Shown here in pieces: positions 7,811 to 16,000 of a stretch of 33,021 nucleotides of DNA; the first letter of the stretch is position 1, and each line of letters opens with the position of its first letter. This DNA comes from Dehalococcoidia bacterium SM23_28_2 (GTDB taxonomy: Bacteria; Chloroflexota; Dehalococcoidia; SM23-28-2): the NCBI GenBank assembly GCA_001303545.1, contig LJUA01000018.1, positions 1 to 33,021 of the forward strand, in the 5' to 3' direction. Below the pieces are notes generated by a model, which was given only the letters and a program-made list of their open reading frames with translations, did not search any database and had not been told where the DNA came from. The position numbers and the translations under genes are program-made.

Positions 7811-8245
7811 CTATTCATACCCCACTTCCGGGGAGAGGGCGATGGTACTGGGCATGAAGGTTCCGCTGCCGCGGGCGATTTCCCGACCGTCGGAGTCAAC
7901 CAAGACGGACTCCGCTATAAACAGGCGTGCGGAACGGTAGACTACCCGGCCGGTCGCCTTCATCTCCCCTTCCGAAATGGGGCGGGTGAAGTACAGGTTG
8001 AAGGAGGCGGTCAGCACAAAGACGTCGTCAACCAGCGAGCTGACGGCGAAGAAAGCGGCGTCATCGAGCGCTTTGAAGTACACCAGGCCGTGGACGGCAC
8101 CGCCTGCGTGAAAGAACTCCGAGCGGACAGGGATGGTCACCTCCGCACGCCCTTCGCTCACTCGCATCGTCGGGGCGTAGTACTTGTTCACCGGCGCCGA
8201 GGCATACATCCGCTCCAGCTTTCGGTAATGCTCTTCCTTGGTCAA
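7811..8245 (-). CDS. PaaI-like hotdog-fold thioesterase
   Basis: The product is 144 residues, the normal size for PaaI/YbgC-type hotdog thioesterases, which hydrolyse acyl-CoA thioesters. The central helix segment EFFHAGGAVHGLVYFKALDDAAFFA matches the family HGG-x-DxA helix region in form, shown here by HAGGAVHG and ALDDAAFF. It is followed by strands around FNLYFTRPI and the closing RGSGTFMPS. I chose the TTG at 8245 because AGAAGGAGG lies seven bases before it; the longer ATG frame begins with a low-information Arg/Ala-rich stretch. It sits between putA upstream and the ATC-hydrolase-like gene downstream on the same strand. The substrate cannot be predicted. Confidence in the fold is good. 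Confidence 0.75.
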   Translation of the reverse strand: MTKEEHYRKLERMYASAPVNKYYAPTMRVSEGRAEVTIPVRSEFFHAGGAVHGLVYFKALDDAAFFAVSSLVDDVFVLTASFNLYFTRPISEGEMKATGRVVYRSARLFIAESVLVDSDGREIARGSGTFMPSTIALSPEVGYE

Positions 8246-8378
8246 CTCGTACCTCCTTCTACGTGCGGCCAGTGCTGCGCGGACTGTGGACTCGATTGCG
8301 CCCCGGTGTGGGTTCATTGCCGGGGCCGTTCTCGACGCTCGCCGCTGGCAGCAAGCATAAGGCCGAGTGAACGATTCG

Positions 8379-11375
8379 CTACGGGTTCGGAAGTGGTGGT
8401 TTCTGGGTGGGGGCGAAGCCGTGGCGCATCGTGTTCTCGGTTACGGTGCGGGGCTCCATGAACTGCCGGAGGTAGTCAGGCCCGCCGGCCTTGGAGCCGA
8501 TGCCGGACATGGCGAAACCGCCGAACGGCTGGCGGGCGACCATGGCACCCGTGCAGCCGCGGTTGATATACAGGTTGCCGACCCGGAACCGCTGGCGGGC
8601 CAGCTCGATGTGAGAGCCGCTGCGGCTGTAGAATGAGCCGGTCAGCGCATATGGCGTATCGACGGCGATCTCGATGGCTTCCTCCACGCTCGAGGCGCGC
8701 AGCACGGCCAGTACGGGGCCAAAGATCTCCTCCTGGGCGATGACGGCCTGCGGGTCCACCTCGCCGAAGATGGTCGGAGCGACGTAGTAGCCTCCGTCCT
8801 CGGGGGGCGTGCCCTCGAATAGGACGGACGCCTCGCCGCGGCCGATCTCGATGTAGCGTTCGATTCCGGCCTTGGCCTCGTCGGTGATCACCGGCGGCAC
8901 AAATACGGCGGGGTCTTCGGCCGGCCCGACACGCAGGCTGCGGGTGGCCTCGACAACCCTTGAGAGCAGGCGGTCGTATATGGCGTCCAGGGCGATGACG
9001 CGGCTGCAGGCGCTGCACTTCTGGCCGGCGTAGCCGAAAGCGCTCTTCACGATGCCAAGGACGGCCTGATCGAGGTCGGCGTCGTCATCGACGATGATGG
9101 CGTTCTTGCCGCCCATTTCGGCGATGATCTTCTTGATCCCTCTCTGGCCCTCTTTCGTCTGTCCGGCCTTCTCCACGATCCACAGGCCCACCTCGCGGCT
9201 GCCGGTGAAGGCGATCATGTCCACGTCGGGATGCTCCACGAGCGTCGCTCCCAGCGCGCCGCCAGGCCCGGGCAGGAACTGGACTACGCCAGGCGGCGCT
9301 CCCGCGCGGCAGAGGATCTCGATCAGGCGGGCGGCGATCCGCGGCGCCGGACTCGCCGGCTTGAGGATGACCGTGTTCCCGGTCACGAGCGCCGCCGTGA
9401 ACATCCCGCAGGGGATGGCCAGCGGGAAATTCCAGGGGGAGATGATCGCCGCTACGCCGCGGGGCTGATAGCGGTAGTCGTTATACTCTCCGGGCAGGGA
9501 GAGCAACTCCTGGGGATCGCCCAGGGCGACCGCTTCGCGGGCGTAGTACTCCAGATAGTCGATGGACTCGCTGACATCGGCGTCGGCCTCTCGCCAGGAC
9601 TTGGCCTCTTCCAGGACCTCGATGGCGGCCAGATCATGGCGCTCGCGGCGCATGATGGCCGCCGCGTCGAATAGCACCTGTGCGCGCTCTCTTGCCGATC
9701 GGTCTCGCCAGGCTGGGAAGGCCTGTCTGGCAGCCTCGATCGCCTGGCGGGTGAGATCGTCGTCCGCCTGTCCCACGTCGCAGATGACCTCGTCGGGGCA
9801 GGCCGGGTTCACGCTCGGCTGCCGATCGGAGCTTTTCACGTAGTCGCCAGCCACGAGCGGGTCGCAGGTCTCGGGAAGGCGGGCCCTGAGCTGTTCGATG
9901 GCAAAGGCGAAATCCTGGCGCTCGCGCGTCGTGTGGAAGGCGGTATCGGGCACGTTGCGGAACGGACCGGGGACGTCGGTCGGCCGGACACGGGGGATGG
10001 CCGCCGAGGGTGGTCCCGCGGCTGGCGTCACTGCTGGCGGGGCCAGCAACTCGGGGATGGGGGCTCTCTCCTCGAACAGCTCGAAGAGCCAGGACTGGCT
10101 GGAGGCGTTCTCCAGCAGCCGTCTCACAAGGTAGCCCATGCCGGGGATGAGCTCGCCCACCGGCGTGTAGATGCGCACTCGCTCGTAGGAGGCGATGGCC
10201 GCCTGCAGCGCCTCTGCCATTCCATACAGAAGCTGGAACTCGAGGGCACGAGGAGGCAGCCCTCGCTGCCGCGCGGACACCATGGCGTGCGCGACGGAGC
10301 GCGCATTGTGGGTGCCGAAGGCGGGAAGCAGGTGAGGGTAGGCGTCGAGGAGGGCCTCCGTGCAGCGCTCGAAGTTGGCATCCGTCTCCGCCTTGCTCTC
10401 GAATACAGGGACGGGCCAGCCGTGCTGCGAGTTGACTATCCGCTCCTCATCCCAGTAGGCCCCCTTGACCAGCCGGATCGTCAGTGGGGCGCCGCGGGCC
10501 TTGGCAAACTCCGCCAGTCCGCGAAGGTCATCGAGGGTCTCAAACAGGTAGGTCTGCAAAGCTACGCCCACGTGCGGGTAGCTGACCAACTCCTGCTCCG
10601 CTAGAAGGTCGCGGAGGATGCGCAGCGTCAGCTCCTTGTGCTCGTACTGCTCCATATCAACATTGACGAAGGCCCCGGCTTCCACGGCTCGGCGCATGAT
10701 CGGGCGAATGCGTTCGCGAACCCGCTCACCGGTGTCGTCCGGCGCGGCCGAGTTGAACTGGGAGTAGAGCGATGTCAGCTTGATGGACACGTTGAGGCGG
10801 GGGACGGTGCCCCACGGCGCCTCGTCGAGGGCGGGGTTGGCAGGCCAGGCGCGGACAACCCGGTCGAGCGTGTCGAGGAGCTCGAGGTAGCGGGCCTGGT
10901 ATTCGTCCGCCTCGGCCTCGCTCACCGTGGCCTCGCCCAGCAGGTCCAGCGAGAAGCCGAGGCCGTCTGCGTGCAGTTTCTCCAGGACGGGCACGGCTTC
11001 CTGGGCCGTGCGACCGGCTATGAAGCGCTGGCCGACCTCAAGGACACTGCGCTGGACGAGATGGGCGAGGACGGGCCGGGTCAGTGCGCTGGAGGCGAGG
11101 GCGGTGCCTATCCGGCGGGGGAGCAGGCTGAGCTCCTCGCCGCCGAAGTAGTCGCGGAAGTGGCTGACTATGGCATCTTCGTCCTGGAGCATGGGGAACA
11201 CGTCGACGAAGCGCAGCACCTGCGTCTTGAGCGCCTCCTCGGCCACCGCCCGACGAAGGAGTTGCTCGTACCACCACTCGCCCTCCCAGAGGTGGGGGCG
11301 ATGGCGGTCCATCACTTCGATCAGGTCGCGTCCCAGACGGTAGATCTCTTGCTCGGTCTCGTGGCTGGTCGTCAC
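8379..11375 (-). CDS. putA: Bifunctional proline dehydrogenase / L-glutamate gamma-semialdehyde dehydrogenase
   Basis: This 998-residue protein carries both steps of proline oxidation to glutamate. Residues about 70-440 form the FAD-dependent proline dehydrogenase barrel, with RLVKGAYWDEE near 301-311 and YLVRRLLENASSQSW near 415-430, the YxxxRRxxEN substrate-binding motif. Residues about 480-990 are an aldehyde dehydrogenase, with SPWNFPLAIPCG near 646, FTGSREVG, the general-base Glu in IAEMGGKN (about E753) and the catalytic Cys in GQKCSACS (about C787). The length equals that of minimal fused PutA proteins; there is no N-terminal ribbon-helix-helix DNA-binding domain, so it should not self-regulate. 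The start is GTG at 11375 with no strong ribosome site, so the exact start is uncertain. No proline transporter is adjacent. The functional call is very sure. Confidence 0.93.
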   Translation of the reverse strand: MTTSHETEQEIYRLGRDLIEVMDRHRPHLWEGEWWYEQLLRRAVAEEALKTQVLRFVDVFPMLQDEDAIVSHFRDYFGGEELSLLPRRIGTALASSALTRPVLAHLVQRSVLEVGQRFIAGRTAQEAVPVLEKLHADGLGFSLDLLGEATVSEAEADEYQARYLELLDTLDRVVRAWPANPALDEAPWGTVPRLNVSIKLTSLYSQFNSAAPDDTGERVRERIRPIMRRAVEAGAFVNVDMEQYEHKELTLRILRDLLAEQELVSYPHVGVALQTYLFETLDDLRGLAEFAKARGAPLTIRLVKGAYWDEERIVNSQHGWPVPVFESKAETDANFERCTEALLDAYPHLLPAFGTHNARSVAHAMVSARQRGLPPRALEFQLLYGMAEALQAAIASYERVRIYTPVGELIPGMGYLVRRLLENASSQSWLFELFEERAPIPELLAPPAVTPAAGPPSAAIPRVRPTDVPGPFRNVPDTAFHTTRERQDFAFAIEQLRARLPETCDPLVAGDYVKSSDRQPSVNPACPDEVICDVGQADDDLTRQAIEAARQAFPAWRDRSARERAQVLFDAAAIMRRERHDLAAIEVLEEAKSWREADADVSESIDYLEYYAREAVALGDPQELLSLPGEYNDYRYQPRGVAAIISPWNFPLAIPCGMFTAALVTGNTVILKPASPAPRIAARLIEILCRAGAPPGVVQFLPGPGGALGATLVEHPDVDMIAFTGSREVGLWIVEKAGQTKEGQRGIKKIIAEMGGKNAIIVDDDADLDQAVLGIVKSAFGYAGQKCSACSRVIALDAIYDRLLSRVVEATRSLRVGPAEDPAVFVPPVITDEAKAGIERYIEIGRGEASVLFEGTPPEDGGYYVAPTIFGEVDPQAVIAQEEIFGPVLAVLRASSVEEAIEIAVDTPYALTGSFYSRSGSHIELARQRFRVGNLYINRGCTGAMVARQPFGGFAMSGIGSKAGGPDYLRQFMEPRTVTENTMRHGFAPTQKPPLPNP

Positions 11376-11386
11376 TCTGTCTCACC

Positions 11387-11433
11387 CAAACAAAGGCGTG
11401 GAGCGCCTACTCTTTTGTTTTAGGCCGATTATA
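11387..11433 (-). promoter_or_regulatory. putA promoter region and leader inverted repeat
   Basis: A perfect minus-strand TATAAT lies at 11428-11433, without a convincing -35 box. Just downstream in the leader, AAACAAA (11387 on) and TTTGTTT (to about 11419) flank a GGCG..CGCC hairpin. This could be an operator or leader stem controlling putA. Confidence 0.35.
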
Positions 11434-11538
11434 CACCGGCTTCCTATTAGGCGCGATTGTGCCGGCTATCTGCAGTTCTGTGAGTAAGACGCTTCTGAAA
11501 CCCAGGTGTTTCGGCGGCTGGCCTGTGGAGACAAGATG

Positions 11539-11570
11539 AGGTGGTCGCCTACTTCGCGAGGCGACCACCT
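11539..11570. repeat. Perfect 12-bp inverted repeat between two minus-strand genes
   Basis: AGGTGGTCGCCT (11539-11550) and AGGCGACCACCT (11559-11570) flank an 8-base loop. It lies downstream of the helical repeat protein gene and upstream of putA. No T tract follows on either strand, so it may be a terminator without U tail, an mRNA-stabilising hairpin or an operator. Confidence 0.6.
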
Positions 11571-11684
11571 GGCTGAGTGGCGCTATCGGTGTCTGGTCTC
11601 GATTCTTGCCGCAACGGCAGGATCGGCGCGGGCGATGAATGCGTCCGCCGAGAGGGGGGGACTAGCCGATGGGGCCGCGGGCTA

Positions 11685-12260
11685 TTACTTCTCTTTGTCG
11701 CCCTTGAAGGGCTCGCGGAGGACGACCTTGACGCCAGAGATCGTGCCGGTGACCACGTTGCGCACCTGCTCCACGGCGGTGCTGCTGACCTTGCCGGCGC
11801 CCTTGATGGCGCCGCTGGCCGCTGCCGAGGCAGCCTCTTCGGCACTCATGCCGACCTCTTTGGCGCCTTGGATGGCTCCTTCCACTGCGCCCTTGGCCGC
11901 CGATGCCATGTCGCCGCCCACGTCGCCGACGGCCTTCACCGCCGCCTCCGCGCTGGCGCTGATCGCCTCCACCGAGCCGGTGGCGATCTCCTTGGTTCCT
12001 CTGATCACGCCGAGAACCGCATTCTTGGAGGCAATGCCCACGTCGCCGCCGACCTCCGCCACGCCCTTCACCGCCGCGCTGACCGTGTCGAAGATGAGCC
12101 CTAGCGTCTCGTTGGTGATCGCCCGCACACCTTTGAGAGCGCTCACCAGAGTGCCGCTGACGGTATCGACCACCGCTTGGGCCACGTCTCCGACGCCGCG
12201 GATGGCGCTCACGACGCCGTCCTTCACCGAATCGAATATGCTCTTCTTCTCCTCAGCCAT
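11685..12260 (-). CDS. Ala/Gly/Val-rich helical repeat protein, function unknown
   Basis: I do not recognise a family. The start ATG at 12260 (MAEEKKSIFDS) is chosen because GGAGG lies eight bases before it; the product has 191 residues. It is dominated by amphipathic heptad/undecad-like helices with many Gly, Ala and Val and few aromatics. An internal repeat of about 38 residues is visible: VKGVAEVGGDVGIASKNAV... and VKAVGDVGGDMASAAKGAV.... Charged Lys/Glu residues occupy one side and the C-terminus is very basic/acidic (REPFKGDKEK). There is no signal peptide or clear membrane helix. Such features recall phasins, LEA-like and lipid-surface-coating proteins, so association with membranes, lipid or polymer granules is possible but unproven. 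It is single-gene, with its own promoter. Confidence 0.75.
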   Translation of the reverse strand: MAEEKKSIFDSVKDGVVSAIRGVGDVAQAVVDTVSGTLVSALKGVRAITNETLGLIFDTVSAAVKGVAEVGGDVGIASKNAVLGVIRGTKEIATGSVEAISASAEAAVKAVGDVGGDMASAAKGAVEGAIQGAKEVGMSAEEAASAAASGAIKGAGKVSSTAVEQVRNVVTGTISGVKVVLREPFKGDKEK

Positions 12261-12315
12261 CACAAGCACCTCCACTTACTTGACCGATTACAGCCCATGC
12301 GAGATTTGCGAATCT

Positions 12316-12344
12316 AGCTTAACGAAGGGCACCGATCTTGTCAA
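12316..12344 (-). promoter_or_regulatory. Promoter for the helical repeat protein
   Basis: A perfect minus-strand TTGACA (12339-12344) is followed after 17 bases by TAAGCT (12316-12321). The -10 box is weak, but position and spacing suit the start at 12260. Confidence 0.4.
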
Positions 12345-12361
12345 ACGCCACGCTGAGGCCA

Positions 12362-13178
12362 TCACAGGTGGGCCTTGTACCACTCGATGGCCTCGCCGCA
12401 GGTGCGCTCCATGCCCTCGCCTTCATAGCACTGGAAGTGGGTGACCCCCTCCACGAGCACGAACTTCTTCGGGTTGCCGGCGCGCTCGTACATGCGCTTG
12501 AGCTCGTCCGCCGGACAGATGACGTCGTGCTCAGCGGCGATGATCAGCAGGGCCCGGGGCGCAATACGGTCCACCACCGATATCGGGCTGAACTCGAGAT
12601 GCGCTTCCACGTACTGGAGGAGGATCTGGGTCTTGAGGTGGGGCATGGACGTACATCCCTCGTCCGGTCAGCACCCGCTGCCTGCGGTCTTGTTCGATCC
12701 CCCCCTTCAGCGCCTCCACCTGCTGGGGGTTCAGGGTGCGGGTAGCGGAGGTGAGGCCGTCGGCGATGCCGATCTGGGCCACCACCGCCTTCACCCGCTG
12801 GTCGAAGGCCGCGGCGTAGACCACCAGCCCACAACCGTAGGATGTCCCCCACAGGCCGATCCGCTGGGGGTCTACCTCCGACCGGCTGCGGACGTAGGTC
12901 ACGGCATTGCGGATGTCCTCCGCCTGCTCCAGGGCCAGCAACCTGCCCCGCTGGCCCTCGCTGGTGCCGAAGCCGCGGTAGTCGAAGGTGAGGGCAACCC
13001 ATCCCTGGTCGGCGAACCGCTCGGCGTACGCCGGGAGGATCTGCTCCTTGACGCCGGTGAAGCCGTGGGCCAGTACCACCGCCGGCCTTTGCTCCCCTTC
13101 CTTGCGGTCATCGGGAAGGTACAGGTGCGCGGACAGCCGGCACCCCTCTGAGTAGAAGGCGACATCTTCTCGCTTCAT
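12362..13178 (-). pseudogene. Alpha/beta hydrolase split by a single-base frameshift
   Basis: The first part starts at ATG 13178 behind GGAGGAG and reads MKREDVAFYSEGCRLSAHLYL, then AHGFTGVKE (oxyanion-hole region) and the nucleophile elbow GTSYG. The frame runs out into unrelated Pro/Arg-rich residues ending at 12531. The second part, 12362-12646, continues the fold in the next frame with the acid region AAEHDVICP and the catalytic-His region GVTHFQCY. Thus Ser, Asp and His of the triad are all present, but in two frames. Dropping one base from the GGGG run at 12640-12643 (CCCC on the coding strand) restores a single protein of about 271 residues. Homologous enzymes act on esters, peptides or similar bonds; the substrate is unknown. 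This may be a real pseudogene or a homopolymer sequence error. Confidence 0.8.
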
Positions 13179-13382
13179 GGTGTCTCCTCCGATTGAACGT
13201 CATCGACCCGATTTTGGGTTGGAGACCGGATAGGGCGGGCTCAACCCTAAACGATACTAGAGTGAGCGCCGTAGAAACAGGGGTGACACCTAGAAGCGTG
13301 GCGTCATGCGCACTACCGGAGTGCTGGCGCCTGGGCTGCTAATCGTCTGACAGGCTGGGGGCGCTACTTGTGATTCCGCCTA

Positions 13383-13661
13383 TCAGCGGCTCATAGGCAA
13401 AGCACACAGCTCGCCGGAAGGCTGCCATACCATCATCGTTCCGGCTGAGCCATTGTCCCGGTCTAGCCAGGAGCTGCCGGCGAAAACGGGCTGTCCTCGT
13501 GGCCGAAGGTGCTTCGGCTCCAGCTCAAGGGGGTCAAACTCGTAGCCACAGTTCTCGCAGGCGTAGAAGGGCCCCCACATATCGGATAGTTCGAATAGAG
13601 AACTAGCACAATGGGGACAAGTCCCGGCAGAAATCAGCGCTGAGTGACGCATCGAAACCAT
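13383..13661 (-). CDS. Small zinc-ribbon protein, function unknown
   Basis: The product is about 92 residues if translation begins at ATG 13661 or 89 from ATG 13652. The second has the better spacing from the GGGGAAGGA site. The longer frame upstream is Gly/Arg-rich and unlikely to be coding. The clear feature is a zinc ribbon: CPHC near residue 14 and CENCGYEF about 20 residues later, i.e. two CxxC knuckles. The C-terminal half (GSSWLDRDNGSAGTMMVWQPSG) has no recognised motif. No neighbour on the same strand lies close enough to suggest an operon. It could bind nucleic acid or act as a small metal-binding accessory protein; nothing more specific is supported. Confidence 0.55.
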   Translation of the reverse strand: MVSMRHSALISAGTCPHCASSLFELSDMWGPFYACENCGYEFDPLELEPKHLRPRGQPVFAGSSWLDRDNGSAGTMMVWQPSGELCALPMSR

Positions 13662-13951
13662 TCCTTCCCCTTCCCGTGAACGACCGAATGATGGGCCGGT
13701 TTCAGGGCGGCAACCCCCGTCTGGACGCAAGCCAACATCAACCGCTGCATCCCCCCGGCCTTCCACCTCAGGTTACCGGCACGCATAGTTAAGCTTGTTG
13801 GGGCTTACATCGCGTGCACAACGAGAGACGCTAGAAGTCCTGTGGATGTTACGAAGATCTGGCACTTAAGGGTTTCATAGTGGTGAAAATGGAGGTGGTC
13901 TACCATTCAGTGCCGGCCGCCGGCTGCGCCGCGCGTAGACGACGGTGGTAG

Positions 13952-13960
13952 TGATATACT
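13952..13960 (+). promoter_or_regulatory. Extended -10 promoter for the methyltransferase
   Basis: TG (13952-13953) one base before TATACT (13955-13960) is a canonical extended -10 element, which can act without a good -35. It lies about 45 bases upstream of the ATG at 14005. The gap 13767-13951 holds nothing else that I recognise. Confidence 0.45.
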
Positions 13961-14004
13961 GCTCTCCACAGCCCTCAAGCTGAATCGAGAGCAGGGAGGC
14001 CGCG

Positions 14005-14664
14005 ATGGGCGCCTTGTTCCTTCTTGTTCGCCTTCTGGTTGTCGCCTGGGCGGTGATATCCGCCCTGTGGCTGTACCTGCTCGCCCAGCGGTACAAGGGC
14101 ACTCGCGCCTGCCCCTACGCCGGGCGCTGGATCCTGGACAATCTGCCCCGGCGAGTGATCCAGCCGGTGCGCTCGACGGTCGACAGCTTTCACGTAGCCG
14201 AGGGTCAGACCGTCCTCGAGCTGGGCCCGGGCTCCGGCTATTTCAGCGTCGAGGTCGCCCGCAGGGTTGGCCAAGAGGGACGGCTGGTGTGCGTGGACAT
14301 CCAGCCGAAGATGATAGAAGCGCTTCGCCGCCGTCTGCTGCGAGAGGGGGTCGCCAACGTCATGCCGATGGTGGGGAATGCGTTGGCCTTGCCCCTGGCC
14401 GATCGCTCGGTTGACCGCGCCTTCCTGGTCACCGTCCTGGGAGAGGTTCCCGATCGGCCGAGGACGCTGGCCGAGCTTCGGCGCGTGCTCAAGCTGGGCG
14501 GCATCCTATCGGTCACTGAGACCCTGCCGGACCCCGACTATCAGTTCCCGGATGTCGTGCGCGATCTCTGCCTGGCGAGCGGCTTCAGGTTGGTGGAGCA
14601 CCGTCGGCACCTTCTGGGCTTCACGATGAACTTCGCCGCAGACGAAGGGGCTCCTGCTCCCTGA
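14005..14664 (+). CDS. Membrane-anchored class I SAM-dependent methyltransferase
   Basis: The product is 219 residues. Residues 4-26 form a hydrophobic helix, so the enzyme is probably tethered to the membrane. The methyltransferase domain follows, with motif I VLELGPGSGYF at 70-80, the acidic residue of motif II in VCVDIQPKM, a NALALPLADRSVD stretch and VTVLGEVPD (motif IV/post-I region), and LKLGGILSVTE, typical of the UbiE/COQ5-like subgroup. A lipid-soluble substrate such as a quinone or a lipid is plausible given the membrane helix. The start is supported by GGGAGG five bases upstream. It lies 124 bases before the M24 peptidase gene, so it could be a separate unit. Fold sure, substrate unknown. 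Confidence 0.8.
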   Translation: MGALFLLVRLLVVAWAVISALWLYLLAQRYKGTRACPYAGRWILDNLPRRVIQPVRSTVDSFHVAEGQTVLELGPGSGYFSVEVARRVGQEGRLVCVDIQPKMIEALRRRLLREGVANVMPMVGNALALPLADRSVDRAFLVTVLGEVPDRPRTLAELRRVLKLGGILSVTETLPDPDYQFPDVVRDLCLASGFRLVEHRRHLLGFTMNFAADEGAPAP

Positions 14665-14788
14665 CCCTGCGGGCGGTGAACGCTCCCAACCGACGCGACC
14701 CCTGGCCGCTTCTGTGCTAGATTGACATCCTGAGAGGGGCGGTGAGCGGCGTCTTCCCTGTCTTGGGTAGACAACAGGAGGTTGAAAG

Positions 14789-15970
14789 TTGAGCACGCAA
14801 GTGAACCATACAGCCAGGCTCAAGAAGATCCAGGCCAGGATGGATGAGCAAGATATCGATGTATTGATCGCCACCAGGCTAAGCACCGTGGGGTACGTCT
14901 TCGGCGCCTTCGTTCCCTGGCGGGGCGTCGCCGTCATCCCCCGCGAGGGCGAGCCGCAGCTATACGTGGTGGGCCTCGATGCCGAACGCGTGAGGGACGA
15001 CAGCTTCTTCAAGAACGTGGCCGCTGCCGCTCCCCTGCCGGGGATGGTTCTGTGGGACCAGATTGTCTCCTATCTCAGAGGCAGGGGGCTGGAGAAAGCG
15101 CGGATAGGGGTCGAGCTGGGCCACTCACCGATCAGGATAGAGACGTTTCTGCTGGCCAGCGAGTACGAGCTCCTGAGGGAGGCCTTCCCCCAGGCCACCT
15201 TCAAGAACGCCACCCACCTTTTGAACGAGATATTCATCATCAAGGATGAGGCCGAGGTCGAGTCCTTCAGGCGGGCGGCCGAGATCTGTGATTTGGGGCT
15301 GGGAGTAGTGCTCAAGGAGCTGAGGGTGGGCATGACGGAGACGGAGGTGGCGGGCATCGCCGAATACGCCATGCGGAAGGCCGGCAGCGAGCTCAACTGG
15401 ACGTTTACCGGCGGCCAGGAGATAGGCTCCGGCCATCGAGCGGCCTACTACTGGGGAGGCTGCACTCCGCCTACCAGGAAGCGGATCGAGCGCGGCGACC
15501 ACGTGATCCTCGATGTGCACGCCATGTACAACCTGTGCCTGGGAGACCTGGCTCGCAATGCCATAATGGGTCAGCCCACGGCCGAGCAGCAGGAGCTATC
15601 GGATGTCTTTGTCGCTGCCTGCAACCTGTTGCTGGAGAACCTGAAGCCGGGGGCAACATACGGCGAGGTGGCGGACAAGGTGGACGCCTTCTTGGATAGA
15701 ACGGGCTACAGGCAGTATGCTCTGCCGGGCTACGGCCATGGGATAGGCATACTGGGCAACGAATGGTTCCCGGTGGTGATGAATTCCGATGTGCCCTACG
15801 AGTCGAAGGGAGACCTGGTGCTCCAACCGAACATGATAGAGATCGCCGCCCTGGTGCTGAACAAGCCGGGGGTAGGAGGGCTCCGGATGGAGATGTCGGT
15901 GCTCATAACCAGGGACGGGAACGAGCCGTTGAACAAGGTGCCCTTCGAGCCGGCGGTCATCGAGCGGTAG
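14789..15970 (+). CDS. M24-family metallopeptidase (Xaa-Pro aminopeptidase/creatinase-like)
   Basis: The product is 393 residues, the usual size for two-domain pita-bread enzymes. Residues about 10-150 are the creatinase N-terminal domain and 155-390 the catalytic domain. All five metal ligands of aminopeptidase P type enzymes are visible: D242 (ILDVHAMY), D253 (LGDLARN), H317 (GYGHGIGI), E351 (NMIEIAA) and E368 (RMEMSVL). This suits a metal-dependent prolidase or aminopeptidase P rather than creatinase, which lacks metal ligands. Other M24 enzymes (ectoine hydrolase, DMSP lyase DddP) cannot be excluded. The start is TTG 14789, seven bases after AGGAGG. It leads an operon-like series with the oxidoreductase (30-base gap) and MBL hydrolase (39-base gap). 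Confidence 0.85.
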   Translation: MSTQVNHTARLKKIQARMDEQDIDVLIATRLSTVGYVFGAFVPWRGVAVIPREGEPQLYVVGLDAERVRDDSFFKNVAAAAPLPGMVLWDQIVSYLRGRGLEKARIGVELGHSPIRIETFLLASEYELLREAFPQATFKNATHLLNEIFIIKDEAEVESFRRAAEICDLGLGVVLKELRVGMTETEVAGIAEYAMRKAGSELNWTFTGGQEIGSGHRAAYYWGGCTPPTRKRIERGDHVILDVHAMYNLCLGDLARNAIMGQPTAEQQELSDVFVAACNLLLENLKPGATYGEVADKVDAFLDRTGYRQYALPGYGHGIGILGNEWFPVVMNSDVPYESKGDLVLQPNMIEIAALVLNKPGVGGLRMEMSVLITRDGNEPLNKVPFEPAVIER

Positions 15971-16000
15971 CCGTTAGAGCGGGCAGGAAGGGAGCAAGCC

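Noticed and set aside
7134-7940. A 268-residue plus-strand frame
   Set aside because: It overlaps the ATC-hydrolase-like and thioesterase genes on the minus strand, which have family motifs and ribosome sites.
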